A stretch of DNA of 47,802 nucleotides from a virus: IMG/VR virus record IMGVR_UViG_3300048527_000022, positions 1 through 47,802 of that record; one strand, given 5' to 3'. The notes beneath the pieces were generated by a model. That model saw only the letters and a program-made list of their open reading frames with translations, searched no databases and was not told the origin of the DNA. Below, piece by piece: positions 29,933 through 37,587 of the stretch. Made by a program: the position numbers and the translations under genes. Position 1 is the stretch's first letter; each line of letters opens with the position of its first letter.

Positions 29933-29978
29933 TTAATGAATATTTCGTAAATTTACATATAACAAAAAGAACTAAATC

Positions 29979-31058
29979 ATGGCAAAAAAGCAAGCAAGTG
30001 AAGCTTCGGGTAAATCGAAGCTAGAGGACGCATTGGACTCTTTAAACAAAAAGTATGGTGTAGGTACAGTGCTTACATTAAACACAAAAGCGTATGGAGA
30101 ATACGATCTTATCTCAACAGGATCTATAGGATTTGATCATGTTGTATTAGGAGTAGGAGGTTTTGTAAAGGGTAAACTTTACGAGCTTATGGGATGGGAA
30201 GGTTCAGGTAAGTCTACAATCTGTGGACATGCTGTAGCTAACTGTCAAAAGAATGGAGGTAAAGTATTATACATCGATGGCGAACATGCTGTAGATAAGA
30301 AATACTTCCAAGCATTAGGAGTAGATGTAGACGCAATGTTATTAGCTCAGCCATCTTGTGGCGAGGAGGGTTTCAACATTGCACTAGACTTAATCAACAC
30401 TGGAGAGATTGATCTTGTTATCATTGACTCAGATTCATCATTGATTCCTAAGAAGATCTTAGATGGTGATGTAGGTGATTCTAACATTGGTCGTAAGGCT
30501 AAGTTGAACAGTGACACATATCCTAAGATGAAAACTGCATTAGCTAGAAATAACACATGTGCTATTATAGTTTCTCAGTATCGTGAGAAGATTGGTGTAA
30601 TGTTTGGTAATCCTACTACAACTCAAGGCGGTCATGCATTAAAGTATGGTGCTGATGTTCGTATAGAAGTTACTAAATCAGCAGCTAAGGATGGTGATTT
30701 CCAGTATGGTAATGTTACTAAACTTAAGTCTGTAAAGAATAAGATGTCTCCTCCTTATAGACTGGCTCAGTTCGAGGTGGTATATGGTGAAGGTATTGAT
30801 CGCATTGGTGAAATTCTTGTATTAGCTAATGAGTTTGAAATCTTACGTAAGTATGGTAAGACTATTACTTATAACGAGAACAAGTATGACATTGATGAAT
30901 TCAGAACTTTATTAGAAGACAACGAAGAATTCTTTGACAAACTACGTCAAGATATTATTAACAAAATTAATCAAACAGAACTTCCTACAGAGGAATTAAA
31001 CGAAGAAGAAAATGAAGATATTATTCAAGAAGTTAGTGCCAACAGCACAGAAGCCTAA
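29979..31058 (+). CDS. recA: RecA recombinase, 359 aa
   Basis: A full-length RecA-type strand-exchange protein: a strand before GWEGSGKS (Walker A, residues 72-79), GGKVLYIDGEHAVD (E of the catalytic strand), LVIIDSDSS (Walker B), a SQYREKIGVMFGNPTTTQGG region matching the L2 DNA-binding loop, and the ALKYGADVRIEV strand. The acidic C-terminal extension (TEELNEEENEDI) is typical. It likely promotes recombination-dependent replication. The C-terminus overlaps the dUTPase start by 47 bases. It opens an operon after a terminator. Confidence 0.92.
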   Translation: MAKKQASEASGKSKLEDALDSLNKKYGVGTVLTLNTKAYGEYDLISTGSIGFDHVVLGVGGFVKGKLYELMGWEGSGKSTICGHAVANCQKNGGKVLYIDGEHAVDKKYFQALGVDVDAMLLAQPSCGEEGFNIALDLINTGEIDLVIIDSDSSLIPKKILDGDVGDSNIGRKAKLNSDTYPKMKTALARNNTCAIIVSQYREKIGVMFGNPTTTQGGHALKYGADVRIEVTKSAAKDGDFQYGNVTKLKSVKNKMSPPYRLAQFEVVYGEGIDRIGEILVLANEFEILRKYGKTITYNENKYDIDEFRTLLEDNEEFFDKLRQDIINKINQTELPTEELNEEENEDIIQEVSANSTEA

Positions 31059-31437
31059 GTTTGGTAAACCAGGAGATGCAGGTGCAGATCTTGTAGCCAC
31101 ATCAGCTGATATGTTTAAAGGTCAAATGATATATGGTACAGGACTTGCTGTAGAAATACCAGAAGGAATGGTGGGACTTGTGTTCCCACGTTCCTCTGTG
31201 CGTAACTATAATTTATCAATGAGTAATTCAGTTGGTGTAATCGATAGTGGGTATAGAGGTGAAATCATGATTACGTTTAATGTAACCGAAAAAGATAAAT
31301 TTCCTGCAACTTATAACATAGGTGATCGTATTGCTCAGTTAGTAATTGTACCTGTACCATTAGTACAGTTTGTAGAAGTAGAAGAATTATCAGAAACAGA
31401 TCGTGGAACAGGGGGACACGGCTCAACAGGAAATTAA
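31012..31437 (+). CDS. dut: dUTP diphosphatase, 141 aa
   Basis: All five trimeric dUTPase motifs are present in order: PGDAGADL, PRSS, GVIDSGYRGEI (uracil-binding hairpin), GDRIAQLVI, and the glycine-rich C-terminal RGTGGHGSTG. It converts dUTP to dUMP, keeping uracil out of phage DNA and feeding dTMP synthesis. It begins inside the end of recA (47-base overlap), a long but plausible coupling. Confidence 0.95.
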   Translation: MKILFKKLVPTAQKPKFGKPGDAGADLVATSADMFKGQMIYGTGLAVEIPEGMVGLVFPRSSVRNYNLSMSNSVGVIDSGYRGEIMITFNVTEKDKFPATYNIGDRIAQLVIVPVPLVQFVEVEELSETDRGTGGHGSTGN

Positions 31438-31439
31438 TT

Positions 31440-31730
31440 ATGATAGTAGGAATTACAAATGGAGGAACATCAATTGAAGAAATCAATGATCCATACGGAG
31501 CACGAAAAGTAATGAAAGAAATACTAGAAAGAGAAATGGTCAATCACCCTGATCACTACCAGGGAAACAAGACAGAAGTTATAGACATCATAGAAGACTA
31601 TAACTTAGGGTTTTCATTAGGTAACGCTGTTAAATACATTCTTAGAGCTGATAAGAAAGGCAATAAGAAACAGGATCTTGAAAAAGCTATCTGGTATCTT
31701 AATAGAGAACTTGATAAATTTAAAGGATGA
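31440..31730 (+). CDS. DUF3310 protein (putative nucleotide kinase-like), 96 aa
   Basis: Signature VNHPDHYQGNKTEVIDIIE followed by GNAVKYILRADKKGNKKQDLEKAIWYLNREL, the defining pattern of DUF3310, a common phage family often labelled nucleotide kinase although activity is not established. The conserved core starts around residue 33; the ATG at 31440 follows the dUTPase by two bases, but a shorter start near 31533 is possible. Confidence 0.8.
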   Translation: MIVGITNGGTSIEEINDPYGARKVMKEILEREMVNHPDHYQGNKTEVIDIIEDYNLGFSLGNAVKYILRADKKGNKKQDLEKAIWYLNRELDKFKG

Positions 31731-32137
31731 AAACATGCAGCGTAGAAGGCTGCGAGAATAGAATCTGGTCAAAGGGTTTATGTCTTAATCATGTTAAGCG
31801 TAAACCCTTACCTGCTTCTAGGCAGCTAGGAATAACTACAAAGGTTAAAGCTTTTGTAGATAAAGAAAAGATTAACAAGATGCGTGCTTTCTTTATGGAG
31901 ATATGGAATAAGAGAAAACATTATTCTGAAGTGAGTAATACTTACCTAGGAAGTGAACCAATGTCAACTTACTTTCATCATATCATGCCAAAAGAAAAAT
32001 ATCCAGAACTTGCATACGAAGAATCTAACATAATTTTATTAACTTTGGATGAACATACTGCCGTAGAAGGCGATATGTACAAGTATGAAGAAGTTAACAA
32101 ACGTAGAGAACAACTTTTAAACAAAATAAACCAATGA
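31727..32137 (+). CDS. HNH-like nuclease with N-terminal zinc finger, 136 aa
   Basis: A zinc knuckle at the start, CSVEGCENRIWSKGLCLNH, is followed by a basic linker, then a region with FHHIMPKEKYPELAYEESNIILLTLDEHTAVE, which carries the HH/N/H elements of an HNH-type fold. It may process recombination intermediates or nick the genome. It overlaps both neighbours by 4 bases. The HNH call is reasonable, the biological role unknown. Confidence 0.65.
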   Translation: MKTCSVEGCENRIWSKGLCLNHVKRKPLPASRQLGITTKVKAFVDKEKINKMRAFFMEIWNKRKHYSEVSNTYLGSEPMSTYFHHIMPKEKYPELAYEESNIILLTLDEHTAVEGDMYKYEEVNKRREQLLNKINQ

Positions 32138-32412
32138 CAAACCAATTTTTCTACACTCGTAAAGAGGGTGACAAAGAGTTTACAGACTCTTTTAATGTAA
32201 ACAAAGTAATTCGTACAGTTCACATGGACGAAGGTGATCTATTAGTCTTATTAGATGACATCCATGAGCGTGTTGTAGAAACACCTAATATCAATCCTAA
32301 GACTAATAAAATGATTGGCGTTACACGCAAGCGTGACGTATACCAATCAGAGATTCACTTAACTGGTGAAGACATTGCAAGATTTAAACAACTAACAAAC
32401 ATTCAATTCTAA
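32134..32412 (+). CDS. Hypothetical protein, 92 aa
   Basis: Not recognised. Strand-rich and acidic/basic mixed (FNVNKVIRTVHMDEGDLLVLLDDIHERVVE, then MIGVTRKRDVYQSEIHLTGEDIARFKQLT). Soluble. It overlaps the gene before by 4 bases and abuts the GroES-like gene through a TAATG overlap. Confidence 0.6.
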   Translation: MTNQFFYTRKEGDKEFTDSFNVNKVIRTVHMDEGDLLVLLDDIHERVVETPNINPKTNKMIGVTRKRDVYQSEIHLTGEDIARFKQLTNIQF

Positions 32413-32699
32413 TGGCTGAATTCAAAAAATTACGTGGAAACCGTGTACTACTTAACCTTCCTAACAAAGAAGAAAGTAAATTAATTGTAGACGAGAATAC
32501 AAAAGAAGCTCTACAAAAAGAAATGTTAGACAAGATGAAAAGCCTAAGCATCTTTGCTGTAGGAGATCTTGTAACTGATCTTAACGTAGGAGATAACGTA
32601 TTAGTTGATCCATCTGGATTATCTAAAGCTCCTGTAATCAAGATTGATGGACAAGATAAAATTTTAGTATCCCCATTTGATGTTATTTTAGTATGGTAA
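32412..32699 (+). CDS. GroES-like co-chaperonin, 95 aa
   Basis: The length and strand order fit GroES: an N-terminal strand (KLRGNRVLLNLPNKEES), a mobile-loop-like segment (LIVDENTKEALQKEMLDKM), VGDLVTDLNVGDNVLVDPS and a C-terminal DKILVSPFDVILVW. Phage GroES-like proteins (T4 gp31 type) replace the host co-chaperonin to fold capsid proteins in GroEL. No GroEL is encoded here, as expected for that role. Similarity is moderate. Confidence 0.6.
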   Translation: MAEFKKLRGNRVLLNLPNKEESKLIVDENTKEALQKEMLDKMKSLSIFAVGDLVTDLNVGDNVLVDPSGLSKAPVIKIDGQDKILVSPFDVILVW

Positions 32700-33256
32700 T
32701 CAAGCCTATAACAGGAAGAAATGGATCGTTCTCAAGAGTCATAGAGATTCTTGAGAACACCTACTCTCAACCAATTATAATTGTTGAAACTGGGTGTATT
32801 CGTGGTACAAGCGAAGAGAGTAAATTTGGTGATGGTTGGAGTACTCTGAATTGGGACTACTATGCTAAAAAAACTGAATCAAAAGTTTACGTTGTAGATA
32901 TTAGCGAACAACATTTGAATGAGTCTAAAAAGATTGTACCTCCTAGTGAATATGTTGAGTATACACAAGATGATTCTGTACACTATTTACAAGAATTTGA
33001 TAAGAAGATTGATCTATTGTTCTTAGATAGCTTTGATTATTGTGGAGATGAAGAAAACGTTCGTGCTTGTCATAATCACTCATTAAATGAGGTAAAAGCT
33101 GCTTGGGATAAGTTAAATGATCATTGTTTTATTCTTATAGATGACGTATTTGATGATCAATGGGAAGGAAAAGGTAAGTTAACTATTCCTTATTTACTAA
33201 GTAATGGATTTGAATTAGTATATTTTACTGATTCTCAAGTTTTATTAAAACGATAA
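32693..33256 (+). CDS. Class I SAM-dependent methyltransferase, 187 aa
   Basis: Motif I ETGCIRGTS at residues ~32-40, an acidic residue ending strand 2 (VYVVDIS), an Asp-Ser strand 4 (KIDLLFLDSFDY) and HCFILIDDVFD match Methyltransf_24-type enzymes, which often modify small molecules or sugars. Directly followed by two glycosyltransferases in overlapping genes, so sugar or lipid methylation is the best guess. Confidence 0.75.
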   Translation: MVIKPITGRNGSFSRVIEILENTYSQPIIIVETGCIRGTSEESKFGDGWSTLNWDYYAKKTESKVYVVDISEQHLNESKKIVPPSEYVEYTQDDSVHYLQEFDKKIDLLFLDSFDYCGDEENVRACHNHSLNEVKAAWDKLNDHCFILIDDVFDDQWEGKGKLTIPYLLSNGFELVYFTDSQVLLKR

Positions 33257-34044
33257 TGAAGAAAGTATCATTTGTGTGCACATCTTATAGAAGATTTTAT
33301 TGTGTAAGAAGAATCTTATCACAGTTTTATGCACAGACATACAAAAATGTTGAACTAATACTATTCAATACAGATATATATTATCCATTTGAATTAGCAA
33401 CTCCTGATCCTAATGTTGTTGTAGTGAATAACGCAACTGATTATATTACAGGTAAGCCGTATGAGAATAGAGGACAAATCTGTAGAGATGCTGTTACACA
33501 CGCCACAGGTGATTACTTTATGTTAGCAGATGATGATGATGTTTATCTTCCATGGCACATACAGCAAGCTGTAGAAGGTATAGAAGAATCTGGGAAAGAC
33601 GCATGGAAGCCTGAAAAGAGCTTCTTTGCTGCTCCTGGAAAAGTAGAACTTGTAACAAACACTATGGAAGCTTCTGTTATTGTAAAGATGGACAGAATCC
33701 GTGAGATTGGATTTCGTAGTGATCTTACAGGGTATGAAGGCTTATCATGGTACACTAAGCTTCGTGATGAAGGACAGTTAAATGAACATAACAAGAATTA
33801 CTTACCATCTTATTGTTTTAATTGGGGTGATCCAGTTGAAGTAGCTGGACATAAACAATCAGGAGACATTAATAATCCTGATAACTTTGAGAATCATAAG
33901 AACGCGTCTGGTGATTACGCCAAAGGTTCTATAGAAACTATTAGTTTTGATGAGCTACATAATTTTTATAAACCGTATTATGATTTTATCACTAACAATC
34001 CAGAGCAGATTAATCAAGAGTATAAGCAAAGATATTTTGTATGA
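33256..34044 (+). CDS. Glycosyltransferase family 2-like (GT-A), 262 aa
   Basis: GT-A fold features: an N-terminal strand KKVSFVCTSYRRFYCVRRILSQF, a nucleotide-binding region, and the metal site LADDDDVYLPW with the acidic cluster D92-D95. Expected to transfer a sugar from a nucleotide donor. The operon MTase-GT-GT is translationally coupled (TAATG and ATGA overlaps), suggesting a short glycan pathway. Confidence 0.8.
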   Translation: MKKVSFVCTSYRRFYCVRRILSQFYAQTYKNVELILFNTDIYYPFELATPDPNVVVVNNATDYITGKPYENRGQICRDAVTHATGDYFMLADDDDVYLPWHIQQAVEGIEESGKDAWKPEKSFFAAPGKVELVTNTMEASVIVKMDRIREIGFRSDLTGYEGLSWYTKLRDEGQLNEHNKNYLPSYCFNWGDPVEVAGHKQSGDINNPDNFENHKNASGDYAKGSIETISFDELHNFYKPYYDFITNNPEQINQEYKQRYFV

Positions 34045-34691
34045 AAGTCTTAGTCTTTACATCTTCTTACAATCGTCCTTACATGCTAAGACAATGCGTC
34101 CTTAGTGTAAAGAATCAGAGCTATAAAGACATTACACATGCTGTAAACATTACATCAGACAACGCATTAAATAATCTTGTATTAATAGATGATCTTGTTA
34201 CAGATAATGTTATTATAACTGAGAACAGTCATACGCACTTCAATAACATGGCAGCTATTAAAGCTGTAGATAATTACGAAGACTATGACTTGTTCATCAA
34301 GATGGATGATGATGATATCTATAAGTTAGATTATGTACAGAACATTGTTACATTCTTTAAGAATAATCCAGAGATAGATATAGTATCCTCAGAGATTAAG
34401 TATCAACTGAATGGTACAGAGATATATTTAGCTAATGCTAAAGACTTAGGAGGTAATACAGATGTAGAGTATAAGATGCCTATGACTTATGCATTCAATA
34501 AGAAAGCATTAGATGCCATCATTAATCTAGAAGGGAAAGATATGTTTGGCTTTGATGATATGGTGTGGAGGATTATATGGAAAGCATATGGTCTAAAGCA
34601 TGCCGTTGTGGATAACGCAGAAGAAATTATCTGGCACATACATGGAAAGAACGTATCTACAGCAAGTTTTTTAAAAGAAAAAGGGGCCTAA
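34041..34691 (+). CDS. Glycosyltransferase family 2-like (GT-A), 216 aa
   Basis: It begins MKVLVFTSSYNRPYMLRQCVLSVKNQSY, a classic GT2 start, with the metal-binding MDDDDIYKLDYV (D89-D92) and a later IWKAYGLKHAVVD strand. A paralogue of the preceding enzyme by layout. It ends at the bidirectional terminator that closes the + strand block. Confidence 0.8.
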   Translation: MKVLVFTSSYNRPYMLRQCVLSVKNQSYKDITHAVNITSDNALNNLVLIDDLVTDNVIITENSHTHFNNMAAIKAVDNYEDYDLFIKMDDDDIYKLDYVQNIVTFFKNNPEIDIVSSEIKYQLNGTEIYLANAKDLGGNTDVEYKMPMTYAFNKKALDAIINLEGKDMFGFDDMVWRIIWKAYGLKHAVVDNAEEIIWHIHGKNVSTASFLKEKGA

Positions 34692-34704
34692 AAGGTCCCT
34701 TTTT
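34678..34704. terminator. Bidirectional terminator at the convergence point
   Basis: AAAAAGGGGCC (34678-34688) pairs with GGTCCCTTTTT (34694-34704), 11 bp with one G-T. A-rich on one side and T-rich on the other, so it can stop transcription from both directions. It overlaps the stop codon of the last + strand gene and lies just beyond the last - strand gene. Confidence 0.9.
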
Positions 34705-34740
34705 ACTTACATTAAAAACACAAAAATGAAAAACAAATTA

Positions 34741-34911
34741 TTATTTTGACAGTCGCTTCTGCTTCATAGGAGCCATAGGACTCTTCAATCGTTTTATATT
34801 ATCAGCCTCTCTCATAAATGGTTTATTAGGAGCTGGGTTATTCACCTTTGGTGCTTTACGTGGCTTGCCAGATTTCTTGGCTTTACCAGCAGTCATACTA
34901 CTTGCAGCCAT
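34741..34911 (-). CDS. Small basic protein, 56 aa
   Basis: Lys/Pro-rich and disordered (TAGKAKKSGKPRKAPKVNNPAPNKPF, then KRLKSPMAPMKQKRLSK), very high net positive charge. Last gene of the - strand block; its start overlaps the end of the upstream gene by 14 bases. It likely belongs with the neighbouring basic proteins, perhaps associated with packaged DNA or the virion interior (inference). Confidence 0.6.
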   Translation of the reverse strand: MAASSMTAGKAKKSGKPRKAPKVNNPAPNKPFMREADNIKRLKSPMAPMKQKRLSK

Positions 34912-35296
34912 ATTTACATTTCTTTACAGCAGCACCAGACTTAGCTTTCTTTTTAGCACCTGCAATTTTATCAGCAAATGTAGCTTTGTTATAAGGAGGA
35001 GCAAGTTTAGCAAATGAAGAACCATTTTGAGCTTTCTTTACTGCACCACCCATTTTCTTTTTAGGAGCTTTAGGACCAAGTTTGCCTTCTTTGTTCCACT
35101 TATCCACCTGTTTCATAGCATCAGCTGCTTTAGGAACTTTACCTGCAGCACGCATACGTGCAGTTTCATTTAAAGCATCTGCTAAATCTCCTTCTTCAGA
35201 AATGATAGGATAAGTTTTAGCAGGCTTTTTCTTAGTTACAAGTCCGTTTTGAGCCTTTTTTACTGGTTTGCCCATACCTTTTTTCATAATAGCCAT
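34898..35296 (-). CDS. Basic protein with two KKAQNG motifs, 132 aa
   Basis: Strongly basic and Ala/Gly/Lys-rich. It carries the motif VKKAQNG twice (residues ~12-18 and ~86-92), the second preceded by KMGGA. The middle part (ISEEGDLADALNETARMRAAGKVPKAADAMKQVDKWNKEGK) is helical. The cysteine-containing end is KKCKYGCK. It is one of seven tandem basic small proteins (34741-36650). A DNA-binding or virion-internal role is inferred from composition only. Confidence 0.65.
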   Translation of the reverse strand: MAIMKKGMGKPVKKAQNGLVTKKKPAKTYPIISEEGDLADALNETARMRAAGKVPKAADAMKQVDKWNKEGKLGPKAPKKKMGGAVKKAQNGSSFAKLAPPYNKATFADKIAGAKKKAKSGAAVKKCKYGCK

Positions 35297-35298
35297 TG

Positions 35299-35706
35299 TT
35301 ATTTCTTTTTAGACATTTTAGTTGCACCTAATTCTTTATCTCTCTTTAATGGAGCTTTACCCTTAGCACCTGCTAAAGTTTTCTCTTGTACCTTAGTCCA
35401 AGCACCTTTTGCATCTACAGGTCCTACGCGTTTTCCAGAAGCTTTTAATCCTGATAGACTGCCACCGTTTTTTTTCTTTGGTCTAGGACCAGTTGGAGCA
35501 AATGAAGGTGCATCATATACAGATTTTTTAGGTTTATCTGCTGCTTCATTAGCTTTATTTCTTGCATCGTTAGCAGCTTGCTTATCATAAGAAGGTTTTC
35601 TAAGTCTTGAATCATCTCGCATCTTGTTTGCATCTTTACGAGCCATATCAAGGTTTGCTTTGTCAATAGCTCTACCATTTTGAGCTTTCTTAATTAATTT
35701 TGCCAT
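35299..35706 (-). CDS. Basic protein with N-terminal KKAQNG, 135 aa
   Basis: Starts MAKLIKKAQNGRAIDKANLD, then a charged helical region (MARKDANKMRDDSRLRKPSYDKQAANDARNKANEAADKPKK), then a Gly/Pro/Lys-rich tail with KKKNGGSL. Same style as its neighbours: N-terminal [K/R]-A-x-[N/G]-G motif and Gly-Gly patches flanked by lysines. It lies 2 bases upstream of the 34898-35296 gene. Confidence 0.65.
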   Translation of the reverse strand: MAKLIKKAQNGRAIDKANLDMARKDANKMRDDSRLRKPSYDKQAANDARNKANEAADKPKKSVYDAPSFAPTGPRPKKKNGGSLSGLKASGKRVGPVDAKGAWTKVQEKTLAGAKGKAPLKRDKELGATKMSKKK

Positions 35707-35710
35707 TGTA

Positions 35711-35863
35711 TTATTTCTTTTTAGTTTGAGCTTTAATTTTCTTCTCCTGCTTTAACATAGCAGCTGTAGGTTTCTTACCTGAACCTTTGTTAGCACGGAT
35801 GTTATCCCACAATCCGCGTTGTGATGTTGAACCATCAGCACGTTTAATCATTTGTTTTGCCAT
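35711..35863 (-). CDS. Small basic protein, 50 aa
   Basis: MAKQMIKRADGSTSQRGLWDNIRANKGSGKKPTAAMLKQEKKIKA is a compact basic protein. The pattern IKRADGSxSQRGLWDNIRANKGSGKKPT recurs in small proteins of Bacteroidota phages with no assigned function. It resembles the N-terminal motif of the neighbouring genes (I-K-[KR]-A-[QD]-[NG]). Spacing is 4 bases to the next gene. Confidence 0.65.
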   Translation of the reverse strand: MAKQMIKRADGSTSQRGLWDNIRANKGSGKKPTAAMLKQEKKIKAQTKKK

Positions 35864-35864
35864 G

Positions 35865-36119
35865 TTAACACTTCCACTTACGTAGAGATTTATTTATACG
35901 TGAATTAGGATCGTTAGCTGTCTTAGAGCTAGTTAATTTCTTTTTCATACCTGACATCCTAGCACAGAATGATTTCTTGCGAGGACCACCTTCAGGTTGA
36001 GGAGCTTTTAAACCAGGCTTACCTGGATTAGCTCTGTTGTAGGAAGCCCTACCTTTTGCATTTAGGCCACCAGATTTACTTTTTCCTTCTGATCTTTGCC
36101 ATGCTGGACTTTTTGCCAT
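35865..36119 (-). CDS. Conserved basic protein (SPAWQR/GGLNAKGR type), 84 aa
   Basis: The pattern SPAWQRSEGKSKSGGLNAKGRASYNRANPGKPGLKAP...GGPRKKSFCARMSGMKKKL is widespread in large marine and gut phages as a small conserved protein of unknown function. Highly basic, with two cysteines (CARM and the terminal KC). The start overlaps the end of the upstream gene by 44 bases. Likely virion- or DNA-associated by context. Confidence 0.7.
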   Translation of the reverse strand: MAKSPAWQRSEGKSKSGGLNAKGRASYNRANPGKPGLKAPQPEGGPRKKSFCARMSGMKKKLTSSKTANDPNSRINKSLRKWKC

Positions 36120-36492
36120 ATTCAGGGTTGTCTTTATGCCACTTCTTTACAGATGCAACACCTTGTTTAACAGTTTTTGCTCTAGACTTAGCAGTGAGAT
36201 TAATCTTATCCCACTTACCAGCAGGAATACCAGCTGTATGATCTACAACTATATCCCCTTTATCACCTATACCCTTATCAACTTTCTTTTTAAAGATTTT
36301 ATGTGTCTGACCACCAGCTTTAACAACTTTACCACCATCCTTCAAAGTAGAACCTTTGAACTCTCCTTTCTTTTTGATTAAAGGGCCATTAGGAACAGGG
36401 GTAATTTTTCCCCCCTGTTTTAAAACACCTTTACCTACATAAGCTGTAGCTTTTTGTGGATTGTAAGGACCTGGTTTTTTAATAGATGCCAT
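36076..36492 (-). CDS. Basic Gly/Lys-rich protein, 138 aa
   Basis: Starts MASIKKPGPYNPQKATAYVGKGVLKQGGKITPVPNGPLIKKKGEF and contains several [KQ]-x-GGK patches (KQGGKI, KDGGKVVKAGG), then a more ordered segment (GDIVVDHTAGIPAGKWDKINLTAKSRAKTVKQGVASVKKWHKDNPEY). Belongs with the basic cluster. Its end overlaps the following gene by 44 bases. Confidence 0.6.
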   Translation of the reverse strand: MASIKKPGPYNPQKATAYVGKGVLKQGGKITPVPNGPLIKKKGEFKGSTLKDGGKVVKAGGQTHKIFKKKVDKGIGDKGDIVVDHTAGIPAGKWDKINLTAKSRAKTVKQGVASVKKWHKDNPEYGKKSSMAKIRRKK

Positions 36493-36494
36493 AA

Positions 36495-36650
36495 CTACTT
36501 AGCTTTACGTTTCTTAGCCATAGCCTTGAATGTCTTAGCAAGAGCTTTAGCTTTACCTGTACAACCAGGTTTAGTGATAGGAGTACATTTACCTGCAGTT
36601 CCTCTACGTTTAATCGAGGCTGTTGCCTTTTGAATCCATTGCTTTGCCAT
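36495..36650 (-). CDS. Small basic KQWIQKA-type protein, 51 aa
   Basis: MAKQWIQKATASIKRRGTAGKCTPITKPGCTGKAKALAKTFKAMAKKRKAK is extremely basic with two cysteines. The start MAK-[QK]-W-I-Q-K-A recurs among small phage proteins of unknown function that occur next to similar lysine-rich proteins. First of the basic run; 2 bases separate it from the next gene. Confidence 0.6.
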   Translation of the reverse strand: MAKQWIQKATASIKRRGTAGKCTPITKPGCTGKAKALAKTFKAMAKKRKAK

Positions 36651-36677
36651 ACCTATGAAAGGTTAGATTGGGTTTTA

Positions 36678-37310
36678 CTATAATATCTTTATAGGTGTAT
36701 TATTCTTTCTACTACCAGAAAGTTTTTCATGTAACTTTCTATAACTTGTGTTTTTCTCACAGTCTGTAATAGACTCATATATGATATTAGTTTGAGTATC
36801 TATTACTCTCTTACTTATAGGAGTAGATTTACCAAACCAAGCATTCTTACAACCTGTAGAAGTCAATCTTAGTTTTTCTCTAGTTTGTTCAGAAGTTGAT
36901 TTACCTTTTTTAGAATCACTCATTTTTCTTATTGTTTCTTCTGAGTGTTTCTTCCCATACCAATAAGCTTTTCCATCTTTTTGTCTTTCAGATAACTTTA
37001 GTATATACTCTTCTGATCTTTTTATACCAGGAGTACCATCTCCGCCACTAGTCATGTTAACTAAAGATCCTGTACCTAAATCTTTTCTTCCATATAATAG
37101 AATGAATTCTATTTCTTTTTTACAAGCTTCTTGCCAAGTCAAATTATCTAACAGAATTTCTATTCTGTAAGAAGTTTTGTTTATAATATTTTTCCAATAA
37201 GTATTTCTATTAGCTTTTATAGTAGATCTTCTATAAGACTCGTCATTCCCTATACCAATGTAAAAGGGTTCATTTTTATCTAGTCTAATATGTCTATAAA
37301 GATATGCCAC
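36678..37310 (-). CDS. GIY-YIG homing endonuclease with NUMOD3-like repeats, 210 aa
   Basis: An N-terminal GIY-YIG nuclease (AYLYRHIRLDKNEPFYIGIG, then R/E-bearing helices ending in FILLYGRKDLGTG) followed by NUMOD3-like DNA-binding motifs (GKKHSEETIRKMSDSKKGK, a second copy near TREKLRLTSTGCKNAWFGK). It starts with GTG at 37310, immediately after the stop of the upstream gene. Typical free-standing homing endonuclease; a selfish insertion within the virion block, with no intron boundaries recognised. Confidence 0.88.
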   Translation of the reverse strand: MAYLYRHIRLDKNEPFYIGIGNDESYRRSTIKANRNTYWKNIINKTSYRIEILLDNLTWQEACKKEIEFILLYGRKDLGTGSLVNMTSGGDGTPGIKRSEEYILKLSERQKDGKAYWYGKKHSEETIRKMSDSKKGKSTSEQTREKLRLTSTGCKNAWFGKSTPISKRVIDTQTNIIYESITDCEKNTSYRKLHEKLSGSRKNNTPIKIL

Positions 37311-37511
37311 TTATTTTTCAATGTTTCTACCAAACGTAATGTTTGATTTAACCTTTATCTGGCGATGAGTATATTGCCAGAGCTCCCCAGTGGCATTGAT
37401 AATAATTGTGTACATTGTATCGGTCTCATGACCATACTCTGTGACTAACCAAATAATTCCATCACCTTTAGGTGTAGTGACATCTATTCTATTATGTGGT
37501 TCGTAAATCAT
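37311..37511 (-). CDS. Conserved small protein, 66 aa
   Basis: A compact beta-rich protein (RIDVTTPKGDGIIWLVTEYGHETDTMYTIIINATGELWQYTHRQIKVKSNITFGRN). No characterised family recognised; its arrangement next to tRNA-Trp and virion genes suggests a late role. The homing endonuclease gene abuts its stop, so it appears intact. Confidence 0.65.
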   Translation of the reverse strand: MIYEPHNRIDVTTPKGDGIIWLVTEYGHETDTMYTIIINATGELWQYTHRQIKVKSNITFGRNIEK

Positions 37512-37516
37512 ATTTG

Positions 37517-37587
37517 CACACCCTAAAGGATTCGAACCTCCACTAACGGTGTTGGAGACCGTTGTGCTACCGTTACACTAAAGATGC
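37517..37587 (-). tRNA. tRNA-Trp (anticodon CCA)
   Basis: On the - strand the sequence folds as a standard cloverleaf: acceptor GCATCTT with AGGGTGT (with G-T pairs), D arm GTG-TAACGGTAG-CAC, anticodon arm ACGGT-CTCCAAC-ACCGT with anticodon CCA, T arm GGAGG-TTCGAAT-CCTTT, discriminator G. CCA end not encoded. Positions 37517-37587, 71 nt. Confidence 0.93.
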
